Shown here: one piece after another, positions 17,204 to 26,794 of the stretch
How positions within the stretch are numbered: the first letter of the stretch is position 1
Layout: each line of letters starts with the position of its first letter
Position numbers and translations under genes: made by a program
Assembly: GCF_000381025.1 (NCBI RefSeq)
Contig: NZ_KB905820.1
Location: forward strand, 1 to 64,000
From: Streptomyces sulphureus DSM 40104
GTDB taxonomy: Bacteria; Actinomycetota; Actinomycetes; Streptomycetales; Streptomycetaceae
Direction: 5' to 3'
Length of the DNA: 64,000 nucleotides
The notes under the pieces: generated by a model
Database searches by the model: none
Told to the model about the DNA's origin: nothing
What the model saw: the letters and a program-made list of their open reading frames with translations, nothing else

Positions 17204-17462
17204 GTGTGGGCAGGGTTTGTCAGAGGTTCACGCACCGGCCCGGTGACCGGTCTGAGGACACCGGACCGACCGGAGCCCGTCGCCCGCCAGGCGATCGGGA
17301 GCCGGAGGCGTTGGGGGGGAACTGGCACGGCGGCTGTGCGGCCCGTTCCGCATACGCTCCGCGTCCGTCCCCGCACGCAGCGGTGCCGCCGGTGCGTAGG
17401 CAAGGGGAGAGCGTCCCGCACAGTTACCGCGGGACGGCCGTCGGTGTGTGTCAGGGGTGCGC

Positions 17463-18941
17463 ATGTCCAGGGAGTCACGCGGGCCGAACGAAAAACTCGG
17501 CACCGTTCTCGCCCTCGCAGGGATCAGCAACGCCGGTCTCGCCAGGAGGGTCAACGACCTCGGTACGCAGCGGGGGTTGACGCTCCGGTACGACAAGACC
17601 TCCGTCGCGCGATGGGTGTCGAAGGGGATGGTTCCGCAGGGCGCGGCGCCCCATCTGATCGCCGCGGCGATCGGCAGCAAGCTCGGCCGCCCCGTCCCGC
17701 TCCACGAGATCGGCCTCGCCGACGCCGACCCCACGCCCGAGGTCGGCCTCGCCTTCCCGCGGGACGTCAGGGCCGCCGTGAAGTCGGCGACCGACCTCTA
17801 CCGCCTCGATCTCGCGGGCCGCCGCGGCGGTGGCGGCATCTGGCAGACGCTCGCCGGCTCCTTCGCCGTCAGCGCCTACGCGACGCCCGCCGCCCGCTGG
17901 CTCATAACCCCGGCCGACAGCTCCGTCGCGAGAGACGAGCAGACGGCACGCGACCACCGCGGCGCCCCCGACCACGAGCAGAGCACCAGGGAGGCGCGCG
18001 AGGGCGACGAGGTCCCCGTCCCGCTCCGCGTCGGCCACAGCGACGTCTCGAAGCTCAGGGACGCCGCCGAGGAGGCGCGCCGCTGGGACTCCAAGTACGG
18101 CGGCGGGGACTGGCGTTCGTCGATGGTGCCGGAGTGCCTCCGGGTGGACGCGGCCCCGCTCCTGCTCGGCGCCTACACGGACGAGGTCGGCCGCTCGCTC
18201 TTCGGCGCGACCGCCGAACTCACCCGCCTCGCCGGCTGGATGGCCTTCGACACGGGTCAACAGGAGGCCGCACAGCGGTACTACATCCAGTCGCTGCGGC
18301 TCGCGAGGGCGGCGGCCGACGTCCCGCTCGGCGGATACGTCCTCGCCTCCATGTCGCTCCAGGCCACCTACCGGGGCTTCGCCGACGAGGGCGTGGACCT
18401 GGCGCAGGCGGCGCTGGAGCGCAACCGCGGCCTGGCGACGGCGCGTTCGATGAGCTTCTTCCGGTTGGTGGAGGCGCGCGCGCACGCCAAGGCGGGGGAC
18501 GCGCACGCGTGCGCCGCCTCGCTCGCCTCGGCCGAGGGGTGGCTGGAGCGCTCGCGCGAGGGCGACGCCGACCCCTCTTGGCTCGACTTCTACTCGTACG
18601 ACCGCCTCGCGGCCGACGCCGCCGAGTGCTATCGCGACCTCAAGGCGCCCCGACAGGTGCGGCGGTTCACCGAGAAGGCGCTCTCCCGGCCGACGGAGGA
18701 GTTCGTCCGCTCGCACGGCCTGCGCCTCGTCGTCTCGGCCGTCGCCGAACTGGAGTCGGGCAACCTCGACGCCGCCTGCGCCGCCGGGGTGCGCGCCGTG
18801 GAGGTGGCGGGACGGATCTCCTCGGCGCGGACCACCGAGTACGTCCGCGACCTCCTCAACCGCCTGGAACCGTACGGGGACGAGCCGCGCGTCGCCGAAC
18901 TCCGGGAGCGCGCACGGCCGTTGCTGGTGGCGCCGGCCTGA
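17463..18941 (+). CDS. Orf1590-type sporulation-associated transcriptional regulator
   Basis: 492 residues from ATG 17463, with AGGGG at 17452-17456 placing the ribosome. The N-terminal 60 residues carry an unusual helix-turn-helix ([19 protein letters not shown], then [18 protein letters not shown]). The remainder is an alpha-helical TPR-like domain of about 350 residues ([40 protein letters not shown]). This matches a Streptomyces paralog family related to S. griseus Orf1590 and annotated as sporulation-associated (SCO4114 by position, from memory). It likely binds DNA and senses a ligand or protein through the TPR half. The exact regulon is unknown. Confidence 0.82.
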   Translation: MSRESRGPNEKLGTVLALAGISNAGLARRVNDLGTQRGLTLRYDKTSVARWVSKGMVPQGAAPHLIAAAIGSKLGRPVPLHEIGLADADPTPEVGLAFPRDVRAAVKSATDLYRLDLAGRRGGGGIWQTLAGSFAVSAYATPAARWLITPADSSVARDEQTARDHRGAPDHEQSTREAREGDEVPVPLRVGHSDVSKLRDAAEEARRWDSKYGGGDWRSSMVPECLRVDAAPLLLGAYTDEVGRSLFGATAELTRLAGWMAFDTGQQEAAQRYYIQSLRLARAAADVPLGGYVLASMSLQATYRGFADEGVDLAQAALERNRGLATARSMSFFRLVEARAHAKAGDAHACAASLASAEGWLERSREGDADPSWLDFYSYDRLAADAAECYRDLKAPRQVRRFTEKALSRPTEEFVRSHGLRLVVSAVAELESGNLDAACAAGVRAVEVAGRISSARTTEYVRDLLNRLEPYGDEPRVAELRERARPLLVAPA

Positions 18942-18978
18942 GCCCCGGAGTCCCGCCGCAGGGGCGGCGCACGGTGCC

Positions 18979-20217
18979 GTGAAGATCGACAACGGGCACC
19001 GTACGGCCCGACTGTCAGTGGCGCGGTTCATGATGGAGGGCGTGCCAACGAAGCTCCCCACCCGCTCGGGCGGGTACGACTGCGACGTCCTGGTGCTCGG
19101 CGGCGGCGTCCTCGGCCTCGCCGCGGCCCGGGCGCTCACCAGCGCCACACCCGGGCTCCGCGTCGTCGTCGTGGCCCAGGAGGCGGGCTCGGTGCCCCGT
19201 CGGAGCGGGGTGGTGCACAGCCCGATCCACCGCCCGCCGGGCTCGCGCGAGGCGGGGTACACGCTCCGCGGCGGCGCCGAGCTCGCCGCGTTCTGCGCGG
19301 CCCACGCGCTGCCGTATGCGCGCACGGGCGAACTCGTCGTGGCCGGCGAGCGGAGCGAGCTGCCGCGGCTCCACGCCCTCGTCCAGCGCGGGCGCCGACA
19401 CGGCTTGCCTGTACGGGAGTTGGGCCCCGCGCAGATAGCCCGCCGCGAACCGCACCTCCGCGGGGTCGCCGCGATCCACGTCGGCGCCACCGCCGTCTGC
19501 GACTTCGCGGCGGTGGCGCGGCAGCTCTCCGCACTCGTCGAGGAGGAGGGCGGCCGTGTCCGCTACGGTGCACGGCTCTCAGCCGTCGACCGCCGCACGG
19601 GCCGCGGCGTGGCGGTCCGGCTCGACGACGGCACGGCGCTGCGCACCCGCGCCCTGGTCAACTGCGCAGGCCCGCACAGCGCCCGCGTCGCCCGCCTCGC
19701 CGGAGACACACTCCCCGCCCGCCTCGTCCCGTTCCGCGCGGAGTTCTACGAGCTCGCCCCCGGCCGCCGCGCACTCGTACGCGGGCTCGTCCAACCGCTG
19801 CCCGACCCGGCCCGCGCTGCTCCGAACATCCACCTCGCGCGTGGGTCCGACGGCACTGTCCGCATCGGCCCGCGGCTCACGCGCGAGACCCAGGACGCGC
19901 TCGCGGAGAACTCCCTCCCCACCGGAACGGCACGCCCCGTGCGGCAGCAGCGGCGGCACGGCGCGCTCTCCCAACGCGCGTTCACCGCGGCAGTGCAGCG
20001 CCTCCTCCCCGACGTGCGCCCCCGCGACCTCGTTCCCGCAGCCGCCGGCGTCCGGGCCAGAGCCGTCCTCCCCGACGGCACCCTCGCCGACGACTTCCTC
20101 CTCGCCTCGGGCCCGCACACCGTCCACGTCCTCGACGCACCCCCGGAGGCGGCAGCGGCCTCCCTGCCGATCGGCCGCGAGATCGCCGATCGCGCCCTGA
20201 CGAGCCTGGCCGCGTGA
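18979..20217 (+). CDS. FAD-dependent oxidoreductase, L-2-hydroxyglutarate oxidase-like
   Basis: 412 residues. The N-terminal FAD-binding fold is clear (CDVLVLGGGVLGLAAARAL, about 35-53), followed by the family motif for substrate-loop binding (RRSGVVHSPIHRPPGS) and the mid-protein NCAGPHSARVARLAG. These match the LhgO/DAO family, which oxidises L-2-hydroxyglutarate to 2-oxoglutarate and feeds electrons to the membrane quinone pool. GTG 18979 is used, but conserved sequence begins near residue 31, so ATG 19030 or GTG 19042 may be the real start. The C-terminal half is more Arg/Ala-rich than usual. Family is likely, exact substrate less so. Confidence 0.78.
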   Translation: MKIDNGHRTARLSVARFMMEGVPTKLPTRSGGYDCDVLVLGGGVLGLAAARALTSATPGLRVVVVAQEAGSVPRRSGVVHSPIHRPPGSREAGYTLRGGAELAAFCAAHALPYARTGELVVAGERSELPRLHALVQRGRRHGLPVRELGPAQIARREPHLRGVAAIHVGATAVCDFAAVARQLSALVEEEGGRVRYGARLSAVDRRTGRGVAVRLDDGTALRTRALVNCAGPHSARVARLAGDTLPARLVPFRAEFYELAPGRRALVRGLVQPLPDPARAAPNIHLARGSDGTVRIGPRLTRETQDALAENSLPTGTARPVRQQRRHGALSQRAFTAAVQRLLPDVRPRDLVPAAAGVRARAVLPDGTLADDFLLASGPHTVHVLDAPPEAAAASLPIGREIADRALTSLAA

Positions 20218-20407
20218 ACGCGCCCGCCGTCGGCAGCCGTTGCCCCCGCCGGGTGTGCGGCGGCAGCGCGCGCCGGCGCATCGTGCCGGGCCGCGCACCG
20301 CATACCGAGCACCGCCCGCGCATCTCCGCGCACACACCTCGGGCGATGGCTCGTGTGCGCGGGGTATCCGGGACGCCGTGACGTTTCCGTACCGCGGGAC
20401 GGCTTCG

Positions 20408-20413
20408 TAGACT
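20408..20413 (+). promoter_or_regulatory. -10 element for leaderless trmB transcription
   Basis: TAGACT ends nine bases before the GTG of trmB, and no ribosome-binding site lies between. Transcription would therefore begin at or within a few bases of the start codon, as is common for Streptomyces leaderless mRNAs. Confidence 0.5.
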
Positions 20414-20422
20414 TGCCGCATT

Positions 20423-21217
20423 GTGTCCGAGACGAGTTCCCCGCGCTCCGCGCCGCAGCAGCCAGCCGACCCCGACGGCCCCTCCAGCCTGATGTTCCCC
20501 CAGGGTGCGGGTCCCGTGCCCGATCCCGCGGGCTCGCACAACGAGCGTCGGATTCGCAGCTTTCAGCCGCGTCGCAGCCGCGTCACCACCTCGCAGCGGG
20601 AGAGCCTGCTGCGCCTGTGGCCGCGCTGGGGTGTGGAGATCGACGGGCTGCGCCGTCTCGACCTCGGTGCGCTCTTCGAAGACCCCGAGCTCCCCGTCGT
20701 CGTCGAGATCGGCTTCGGAATGGGCGAGGCCACGGCGCTCATGGCCGCCGACGACCCGGGGACGGGCATCCTCGCCGTCGACGTGCACACGCCTGGCCAG
20801 GGGAACCTCCTCGGCCTCGCGGAGCGCATGGGGCTGACCAACGTGCGCGTCGCCAACGGCGACGCCGTCATCCTGCTGCGTCAGATGCTCGCGCCCGGCT
20901 CCCTCGCCGGGTTGCGGATATTCTTCCCCGACCCGTGGCCGAAGAGCCGGCACCACAAACGCCGCCTGATCCAGCGGGAGTTCCTCGATCTCGCCGCCGG
21001 CCCCCTCGCTCCGGGCGCCGTGGTCCACTGCGCCACCGACTGGGAGGAGTACGCCGAGCAGATGCTGGAGGCGTTCACGGCGCACCCCGAGTTCGAGAAC
21101 GTCGAGCCCGACGGCGGCTTCGCCCCGCGGCCCGAGTCCCGGCCGCGTACCCGGTTCGAGGGGCAGGGCCTGGAGAAGGGCCACCGCGTCCACGACCTGC
21201 TCTTCCGGCGGCGCTGA
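20423..21217 (+). CDS. trmB: tRNA (guanine-N7-)-methyltransferase
   Basis: 264 residues. TrmB methylates N7 of G46 in the tRNA variable loop using S-adenosylmethionine. The SAM-binding motif VVVEIGFGMGEATALMAAD is at about 91-109. The family signatures IFFPDPWPKSRHHKRRLIQ (about 170-189) and the C-terminal TRFEGQGLEKGHRVHDL are intact. The N-terminal 45 residues are a low-complexity extension common in actinobacterial versions. GTG 20423 has no ribosome-binding site and is probably translated from a leaderless mRNA. It is followed after 139 bp by a membrane protease gene on the same strand. Confidence 0.95.
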   Translation: MSETSSPRSAPQQPADPDGPSSLMFPQGAGPVPDPAGSHNERRIRSFQPRRSRVTTSQRESLLRLWPRWGVEIDGLRRLDLGALFEDPELPVVVEIGFGMGEATALMAADDPGTGILAVDVHTPGQGNLLGLAERMGLTNVRVANGDAVILLRQMLAPGSLAGLRIFFPDPWPKSRHHKRRLIQREFLDLAAGPLAPGAVVHCATDWEEYAEQMLEAFTAHPEFENVEPDGGFAPRPESRPRTRFEGQGLEKGHRVHDLLFRRR

Positions 21218-21356
21218 CCGCCCCGCCGGACCGCGCCGATCGCCTCCGTGCAGAGGGAAGTTCGGGCGCGGCCCGTCGCCCCGAAGGGGCACGCGAAGAT
21301 CCGCCATTGCGCCGGGCCTGCTCCGGCCGCCCCGCACAGTCGCTACTGTCGGACGA

Positions 21357-23132
21357 GTGGTGGATGAGGAGAGCACGGAGCCGACGGAGACACCCCGGGA
21401 CCGGAACTCCCCGCGGGGAGCCGCACGCCCGGAGGAGGCCGCTCGTGCGGCCGATGCCGAGGGGGGCGCCGTCCCGCGTGGACCGGCTCCCGAACCTCCG
21501 CCGCCCGACGCGCCCTTGGTCCAGGACGCGCCGCCGAACCCCCGCGAGCGCCCCGACCCGGCGACCGTGCGCTCCGAGCGCACCTCCGCGCTCCGCCCCC
21601 GCGCCGACCGACGCACACCGGCGCACGAGGCCCCCGCGCCCGGCCCCGCAGACGGGCCGCCGCCGGCCGGCACAGCGCAGGAGACCCCGGACCCACCGGC
21701 GTACCCGCCGCACGCCGTGCCGCCCCCGCGCACCCCGCCCCTGAACGCGCCCCGTGAGGCACCGCTTCCGCCGCACCCGTACGCCCCGGCATTCGCCTCG
21801 GCCCCCGCGCCGCCACCCGGCGACCACGGGCAACTCGCACCCGTCGGCTGGGAGTTCGAGCACGCCGAGCCGCCCTCCTGGTGGCGCAGGCGGCAGCGGA
21901 CGCTCCGGGCGCTCGGTGTCGTGGTGCTGCTGGCGCTCTCGGGCCTGATGATCCTGGTGCTGGTGCGGCAGCAGACGGGGACGGCGGGGCTGCTCGTCGG
22001 CTTCGGCCTCGCGCTCTTCCCCGTGCCGCTGCTCATCGCCGCCTTCAGGTGGCTCGACGCCGTGGAGCCGACGCCGTGGCGCAACCACCTCTTCGCCTTC
22101 GCCTGGGGGGCGTGCGCGGCGACGCTCGTCGCACTCGTCACCAACGGCTTCGCGACGGACTGGCTCGCGAGCACCGTCGTCGTCGAATCGTCGCGCCAGG
22201 TCGACACGTTGGGGGCGACCGTGGTGGCCCCCGTCGTGGAGGAGCTGGTGAAGGGGGCGGCCGTGCTGCTGCTCTTCCTCTTCAGGCGGCAGCACCTGAC
22301 GGGCGTCGTCTCGGCGATCGCCGTCGCGGGGATCACCGCGGCCGGCTTCGCCTTCACGGAGAACATCCTCTACCTCGGCACCGCCTACGACACCGACTCC
22401 TCCCTGGGACCCGACCCGGTGCAGGGCTCGGCGACCGTCGCCACCTTCTTCATCCGGATCGTCCTCGCCCCCTTCGCGCACCCCCTGTTCACCGCGCTCA
22501 CCGGCATCGGCGTCGGCCTGCTCGCCGCGCTGCCGCGGCACAGGCGGGTGCTGCGGGCGTGCGCCCCCGTGCTCGGGATGCTCACCGCGATGCTGCTGCA
22601 CGCGATCTGGAACGGCTCGGCCTCCTTCACCGACCTGACGTTCCTCGTCGTCTACGGGCTCTTCATGATGCCGGTCGCGGCGGCGCTCACCTGGCTGGCG
22701 GTCTGGTCGCGCCAGAACGAGCTGCGGGCGGTGCGCACCACCCTCGCCGACTACGCGGAGGCCGGCTGGTTCGCGCCGCCCGAGCCGTGGGCGCTGGGCA
22801 CGATGCGGGCGCGCTCCTCGGCGCGCGCGGCCGCGCGCCACCACCACGGCAAGGAGGCCGCAGCGACGGTCGCCGAGTACCAGCAGGCGGCGACCGCACT
22901 CGCGCTGCTCCGCACCCGGGCCGAAGAGGGCGCGCCCCCCGACGACTTCGCCGCCCGCGAGCAGGAGCTCCTCCACCGGGTCGAGGCGCGCCGCGCCCTC
23001 GCCCGCCCGGCGACCGTACGCGCGGCGCTCACCCTCGCGGGCACGCGCGCCGTGCCCCCGGCGGCTCCTTACGGGTACGGGCACCACGCGCCCGCACCCA
23101 ACCCGTACGCCCCACCGCCGCACGGGCACTGA
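21357..23132 (+). CDS. PrsW-family intramembrane metalloprotease-like protein
   Basis: 591 residues. A cytoplasmic Pro/Arg-rich N-terminus (1-175) precedes seven or eight membrane helices (about 180-455) and a helical C-terminal tail. The PrsW signatures are present: VVEELVKG (about 294), GFAFTENILY (about 332), a membrane His in APFAHPLFTALTG (about 374) and LHAIWNGSA (about 414). PrsW cleaves the anti-sigma factor RsiW in Bacillus; substrates of Streptomyces homologs are unknown. GTG 21357 follows TACTGT (21344-21349) by seven bases with no ribosome-binding site, so the mRNA is probably leaderless. A possible client is a membrane anti-sigma protein such as the fusion encoded 11 kb upstream, but that is speculation. 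Confidence 0.88.
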   Translation: MVDEESTEPTETPRDRNSPRGAARPEEAARAADAEGGAVPRGPAPEPPPPDAPLVQDAPPNPRERPDPATVRSERTSALRPRADRRTPAHEAPAPGPADGPPPAGTAQETPDPPAYPPHAVPPPRTPPLNAPREAPLPPHPYAPAFASAPAPPPGDHGQLAPVGWEFEHAEPPSWWRRRQRTLRALGVVVLLALSGLMILVLVRQQTGTAGLLVGFGLALFPVPLLIAAFRWLDAVEPTPWRNHLFAFAWGACAATLVALVTNGFATDWLASTVVVESSRQVDTLGATVVAPVVEELVKGAAVLLLFLFRRQHLTGVVSAIAVAGITAAGFAFTENILYLGTAYDTDSSLGPDPVQGSATVATFFIRIVLAPFAHPLFTALTGIGVGLLAALPRHRRVLRACAPVLGMLTAMLLHAIWNGSASFTDLTFLVVYGLFMMPVAAALTWLAVWSRQNELRAVRTTLADYAEAGWFAPPEPWALGTMRARSSARAAARHHHGKEAAATVAEYQQAATALALLRTRAEEGAPPDDFAAREQELLHRVEARRALARPATVRAALTLAGTRAVPPAAPYGYGHHAPAPNPYAPPPHGH

Positions 23133-23206
23133 CGGCCCCGACGTCCTCCCGCCGCGGCCACGGTGGGCGCCGTACCCTCGTAGGCCCGAGACGGAAGGAC
23201 GCACCC

Positions 23207-23641
23207 ATGGCCGAAGAGGACGCACCGGAGCGGCTGTTGGCGCTCCTCGGCGAGCACCGCATCGGCGTGCTCGTCACGGTGAAGCGGGACGGGCGGCCCC
23301 AGCTCTCCAACGTCATCCACCACTGGGACCCGGACCGCAGGACCCTGCGTGTCTCGATCACCGCCACCCGCGCCAAGTCCCGCAACCTCGCGCGCGATCC
23401 GCGCGCCAGCTACTACGTGGGCAGCCCGGACGGCTGGCGGTACGTCGTGGCCGAGGGCGAGGCCGAGGTCACCGCTCCCGCCGCGGAGCCGCACGACGCG
23501 ACCGTCGAGGAGCTCGTCGAGCTCTACCGCGCGCTCAGCGGGGAGCACCCCGACTGGGACGAGTACCGGGCCGCCATGGTCGCCGAGCAGCGGCAGGTGG
23601 CCACGGTCCACGTGACGCGCGCCTACGGGCAGGCCGGCTGA
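23207..23641 (+). CDS. PPOX-class F420- or flavin-dependent enzyme
   Basis: 144 residues from ATG 23207, with GGAAGGA at 23193-23199. The split-barrel fold of the pyridoxamine-phosphate-oxidase superfamily is visible: LLGEHRIGVLVTVKRDGRPQ, then LSNVIHHWDPDRRTLRVSIT, a basic TRAKSRNLARDP cofactor-binding segment, and RASYYVGSPDGWRYVVAEGE. Many actinobacterial members of this size use F420 to reduce small molecules. Physiological substrate unknown. It lies 74 bp after the PrsW-like gene, so it may be co-transcribed. Confidence 0.85.
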   Translation: MAEEDAPERLLALLGEHRIGVLVTVKRDGRPQLSNVIHHWDPDRRTLRVSITATRAKSRNLARDPRASYYVGSPDGWRYVVAEGEAEVTAPAAEPHDATVEELVELYRALSGEHPDWDEYRAAMVAEQRQVATVHVTRAYGQAG

Positions 23642-23936
23642 GCGCCGGGCGCACGCCGGCGAACGGACCCGCGACGTACGCGGGTTGGGGGCGCTCGCCA
23701 ACCGGTAGGTCCAGGCGGCGGCCCCGCGCAACAGCCGTGCGCGGGCGGCGCACTCCGGGCGACGGCAGCCGTCACGAACAGGCGCCGCCCCGCCCCTCGA
23801 CGCCCGCAACCGCCGCCCGCCCGGCCAGCGTCGGCGCGTACCGGCACAGAGCGCGGCCGCACGCACGAAACAGAGCGGCCAGGGCACGCGCCCAACGCAC
23901 CGTCGACGCCCGCCCCTGCTCGCCCCCGCCGGCCCC

Positions 23937-24893
23937 TCAGCCGCCGGACGCCTCGGTCAGCGACGCCTCCTCCGACTCGGTCAACTCCAGCTCCCCGACC
24001 GCGAGAAGCGCGGGAAGCTGCGCGAGCGTCCGGGCACTGGCGATCGGCGCGACGACGCCCGGCCGACCCGCGAGCCAGGCGAGCGCCACCGTCGCGGGCT
24101 CGGCGCCGTGCGCCCCCGCGACCGCGTCGAGCGCCTCCAGGACCCGCTGCCCCTGCTCGGTCTCCGCGAGCCCCTGCGCCCGTCCGGACCGCGCGCTCTC
24201 CACCTGGCGACCCGGCCGGTACTTCCCGGTGAGGAACCCGGAGGCGAGGGCGTAATAGGGCACGACGGCGAGGGAGTTGCGCTCCGCGACACCGGCGAGC
24301 TCGCCCTCGTAACCCTCCCTGGAGACGAGGTTGTAGTGCGGCTGGAGCGCCACATAGCGTGCGGCGCCCTGCTCGTCGCTGGCCGCGAGGGAGGCGGAGA
24401 GCCGCTCGGCCGAGATGTTGGAGGCACCGATCTCGCGCACCTTGCCTGCCCGCACGAACTCGTCGAGGGTGCCGATGATCTCGGAGACGGGGACCGACTC
24501 GTCGTCGAAGTGGGTGTAGAGGAGGTCGATGCGGTCGGTCCGCAGGCGGCGGAGGGACTCGTCGACGGCGGCCCGCATCGTCTCCGGCGCGAGTCCCCTG
24601 TGCCGTGGGTGCGCGCCGATCTTGGTGGCGAGCACGACGTCGTCGCGCCGGCCGCGTGCGGCGAGCCAGTCACCGATGATCGTCTCCGACTCGCCGCCCT
24701 CGTTCCCCTCGACCCAGGCCGAGTAACCGTCGGCGGTGTCGAGGAAGTTGCCGCCCGAGCCCGTGTAGGCGTCGAGCACCTCGAAGGACTCTTCCAGATC
24801 GGCGGTCCAGCCGAAGACGTTGCCGCCGAGGCAGAGCGGACTGACGGTGAACCGACCCAGGGTGCCGCCGCTGCGGCGCGTGGAGTGAGACAT
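23937..24893 (-). CDS. Aldo/keto reductase
   Basis: 318 residues from ATG 24893. A (beta/alpha)8 NADPH-dependent reductase. The N-terminal motif GGNVFGWTADLEESFEVLDA, the active-site segment NFLDTADGYSAWVEGN (Asp and Tyr), the lysine strand VVLATKIGAHPRHRG, and IDLLYTHFDDESVPVSEIIG are all present, with the C-terminal cofactor-binding PIASARTLAQLPALL. Soluble, broad-specificity carbonyl reduction is likely. It stands alone between a short gene-free stretch and the M23 peptidase terminator. The PPOX gene upstream is convergent. Confidence 0.93.
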   Translation of the reverse strand: MSHSTRRSGGTLGRFTVSPLCLGGNVFGWTADLEESFEVLDAYTGSGGNFLDTADGYSAWVEGNEGGESETIIGDWLAARGRRDDVVLATKIGAHPRHRGLAPETMRAAVDESLRRLRTDRIDLLYTHFDDESVPVSEIIGTLDEFVRAGKVREIGASNISAERLSASLAASDEQGAARYVALQPHYNLVSREGYEGELAGVAERNSLAVVPYYALASGFLTGKYRPGRQVESARSGRAQGLAETEQGQRVLEALDAVAGAHGAEPATVALAWLAGRPGVVAPIASARTLAQLPALLAVGELELTESEEASLTEASGG

Positions 24894-24941
24894 GCGCCGA
24901 AGGTAGCGCGCGAGGCGGTGTCGCGGCGTGGAGAAGAGGCC

Positions 24942-24980
24942 GGCGGCCCTGGTGTCGGGGGGTGGTCCACCAGGGCCGCC
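24942..24980 (-). terminator. 13-bp hairpin downstream of the M23 peptidase gene
   Basis: Arms 24942-24954 and 24968-24980 are perfectly complementary with a 13-base loop. A second hairpin, CCGGAGCCC/GGGCTCCGG, follows at 24991-25009. Both lie after the stop of the minus-strand peptidase gene, between it and the aldo/keto reductase start, and should end its transcript. Confidence 0.7.
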
Positions 24981-25151
24981 GGGTCATGGGCCGGAGCCCG
25001 GGGCTCCGGCGGTAGGGGGCCCGCTGCCGCGGGCGTTCCGATCGCCGCCGCCTCGTCCCCTCCTCGGTGCTCGCCGGAAGCGGTACGGCGGCAGCCGCCC
25101 GCACTTCCGGCGGGCGAGGCGGCGGCGCGCTCGCGCGGGCGCGCCGGACGC

Positions 25152-26363
25152 TCAGACGTTGAGCCCCTTGCCCCGCAGCCAGGGCAGCGGGTCGACCGCG
25201 TCGCCGCCGCCGGGACGGACCTCGACGTGCAGGTGCGGCCCCGAGGAGTTGCCCGTGGAGCCGACGCGGCCGATGACGTCGCCGGTGGAGACCTTCTCGC
25301 CCGCGGACTTGGTCATCGAGGAGAGGTGGCAGAACCACAGCTCCGTGCCGTCGTCGAGCTCCAGCACGATGCGGTAGCCGTACGAGCCGGCCCAGCCGGC
25401 CTCCTTGACCGTTCCGGTGTGCACGGCCTTGACGGGCGTGCCGTTGGGAGCTGCGAAGTCCTGCCCGGTGTGGTCGCTCTGCCACATCCCGCCCGCCTGG
25501 CCGTAGCCGGCGCTGAGTTGGTACGAGGTGAGCGGCAGGGTGTAGCTGGCGCGGAGCTTGGCGAGGCGCTCGGCCTCCGCCTTCTTCCGCTTCTCCTCGG
25601 CGATCTTCCGCTTCTTCTCGGCCTCGGCCTTCCGCTCGGCGGTGGCCTTCTTCTCGGCCTCGGCGGCGGCCTTCCGCGCAGCCTTCTCGACGGCCTGCTC
25701 CCGTGCGGTCGCGTCGGCCTCGGTCTGCTGCTGTTCGGCCTGAGCGAGGATGCGGGCGCGCAGCGCCTCGCCGGCGTCCTCGTCCTCGCCTTCGGAGGCC
25801 GTGGAGCCGCCGGTGAGGCTGGCCTGGGTGAGCGGCGCGGCTTGCGCCGCCCCCTCAGCGTCGTCGGAGTCCGACACCAGGTCGCCGACGCCCGGGAGTT
25901 GGCCCGCGTCGGGCAGGTGGTCCGAGATGTTCTTGACGTGGTCCGAAGCCGAGGCGAGGTCGGGCATCGAGATCGAGGCAGGGCCCTTGTCCTGCGCCGT
26001 CGCCATGCCGCCCGCGCCCACGGCCGCGATCATGCCGACGCCGAGGACGGCGCCGCTGCGGGCCATGCCGCCCGAACGTTGCTTGCCGACACGGTGCTTG
26101 CCCCGTACCTGGCGGACGGAGTCCTCGGTCGGGTTCCACTCGTCGAACGGCTCGTCACCGCGCGGGCCGTAGACCTCGGGACCGTAGGAGGCGGCGTATC
26201 CGTCGTCGATGCGCTCGATCGGCTCGGTGCGGTAGTCGCCTGCGGTGTGGGGGTAGCCGAACTCGTCGGCGGTGTACGGCTCTTGAGAGCCGAAGCGGGC
26301 GTGCGAATCGCCGACCGCGCTCCGCGCGTACGCCCCCTCGGGGGCATGCCTCTTCGACGCCAC
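25152..26363 (-). CDS. M23 peptidoglycan endopeptidase with cytoplasmic tail
   Basis: 403 residues starting at GTG 26363 (AAAGGAG upstream at 26372-26378). Unusually, about 98 charged residues precede the single hydrophobic segment (about 101-123), so the protein is probably membrane-anchored with a cytosolic tail rather than freely secreted. A long Ala/Lys/Glu coiled coil (about 195-262) acts as a periplasmic stalk. The C-terminal lysostaphin-type zinc domain (about 285-403) carries HTGQDF and the HLHVE metal motif. The coiled coil plus M23 layout is shared with enzymes and activators that cut peptide cross-links during growth or germination. Expression is under a c-di-AMP riboswitch, as for other Streptomyces wall hydrolases. 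Confidence 0.9.
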   Translation of the reverse strand: MASKRHAPEGAYARSAVGDSHARFGSQEPYTADEFGYPHTAGDYRTEPIERIDDGYAASYGPEVYGPRGDEPFDEWNPTEDSVRQVRGKHRVGKQRSGGMARSGAVLGVGMIAAVGAGGMATAQDKGPASISMPDLASASDHVKNISDHLPDAGQLPGVGDLVSDSDDAEGAAQAAPLTQASLTGGSTASEGEDEDAGEALRARILAQAEQQQTEADATAREQAVEKAARKAAAEAEKKATAERKAEAEKKRKIAEEKRKKAEAERLAKLRASYTLPLTSYQLSAGYGQAGGMWQSDHTGQDFAAPNGTPVKAVHTGTVKEAGWAGSYGYRIVLELDDGTELWFCHLSSMTKSAGEKVSTGDVIGRVGSTGNSSGPHLHVEVRPGGGDAVDPLPWLRGKGLNV

Positions 26364-26387
26364 GGGGGGCGTTCTCCTTTCCTTCCT

Positions 26388-26525
26388 CTCGCCTACCGGG
26401 TTAGCTGACGGGTTCGGAGCAGGAAGGTCTCCTACGAACCGCTCGCCGCTGAGCGGGAGTTGTCCGATTCACCCCGTCCTCCGCGGGAGCGGAGGGGTGG
26501 TTCCCCGGTTCCCTCAGTGCGTCTC
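26388..26525 (-). promoter_or_regulatory. ydaO-type cyclic-di-AMP riboswitch
   Basis: On the minus strand, upstream of the M23 gene, the leader contains the hallmark blocks of this class: GAACCGGGGAACC near 26508, GGGGTGAATCGG near 26470, and CCCGTCAGCTAACCCGGTAG at 26394-26413, closing with GGCGAG. High c-di-AMP turns such switches off in known cases, so wall-hydrolase synthesis would fall when the nucleotide is abundant. Ribosome-binding site and GTG start follow about 25 nt downstream of the conserved core. The 270 bp upstream of the switch (26526-26794) holds no gene and should carry the promoter. Confidence 0.9.
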
Positions 26526-26794
26526 ATCGGGTGTGACCCGTGTGAGCACACGTACAGGATTCGGCGACGGCGCACGGTGCCGTCTCTCGTAACGGCAGTG
26601 ACGACCGCGCTGCGTTATCGGACGTTAATAGAAACGAGCCCTTGATTCCAAGCTGTTCCGACGACTTCCCGAACGCTCCGCGGATCACTTACCAGGAGGA
26701 GACCGGTCAAACTGGGCGCGATCTCACGTGAATTGAGGCGAAGAACTTCACAGAGTGACGAGCGACTCATCCACCCAGAACCGTCACCCCTCCC

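Larger units (their letters stand above)
16360..17462. other. Long divergent gene-free region
   Basis: About 1.1 kb separates two divergent genes. I find no convincing gene in it; the apparent frames are arginine/proline-rich shadows. It contains an 11-bp inverted repeat framed by exact 12-bp direct repeats and a plausible vegetative promoter, both listed separately. Confidence 0.55.

Noticed and set aside
14236-17462. Lasso-peptide biosynthetic cluster
   Set aside because: Only a distant cyclase-like protein is present; no precursor, leader peptidase, RRE or transporter was found nearby.
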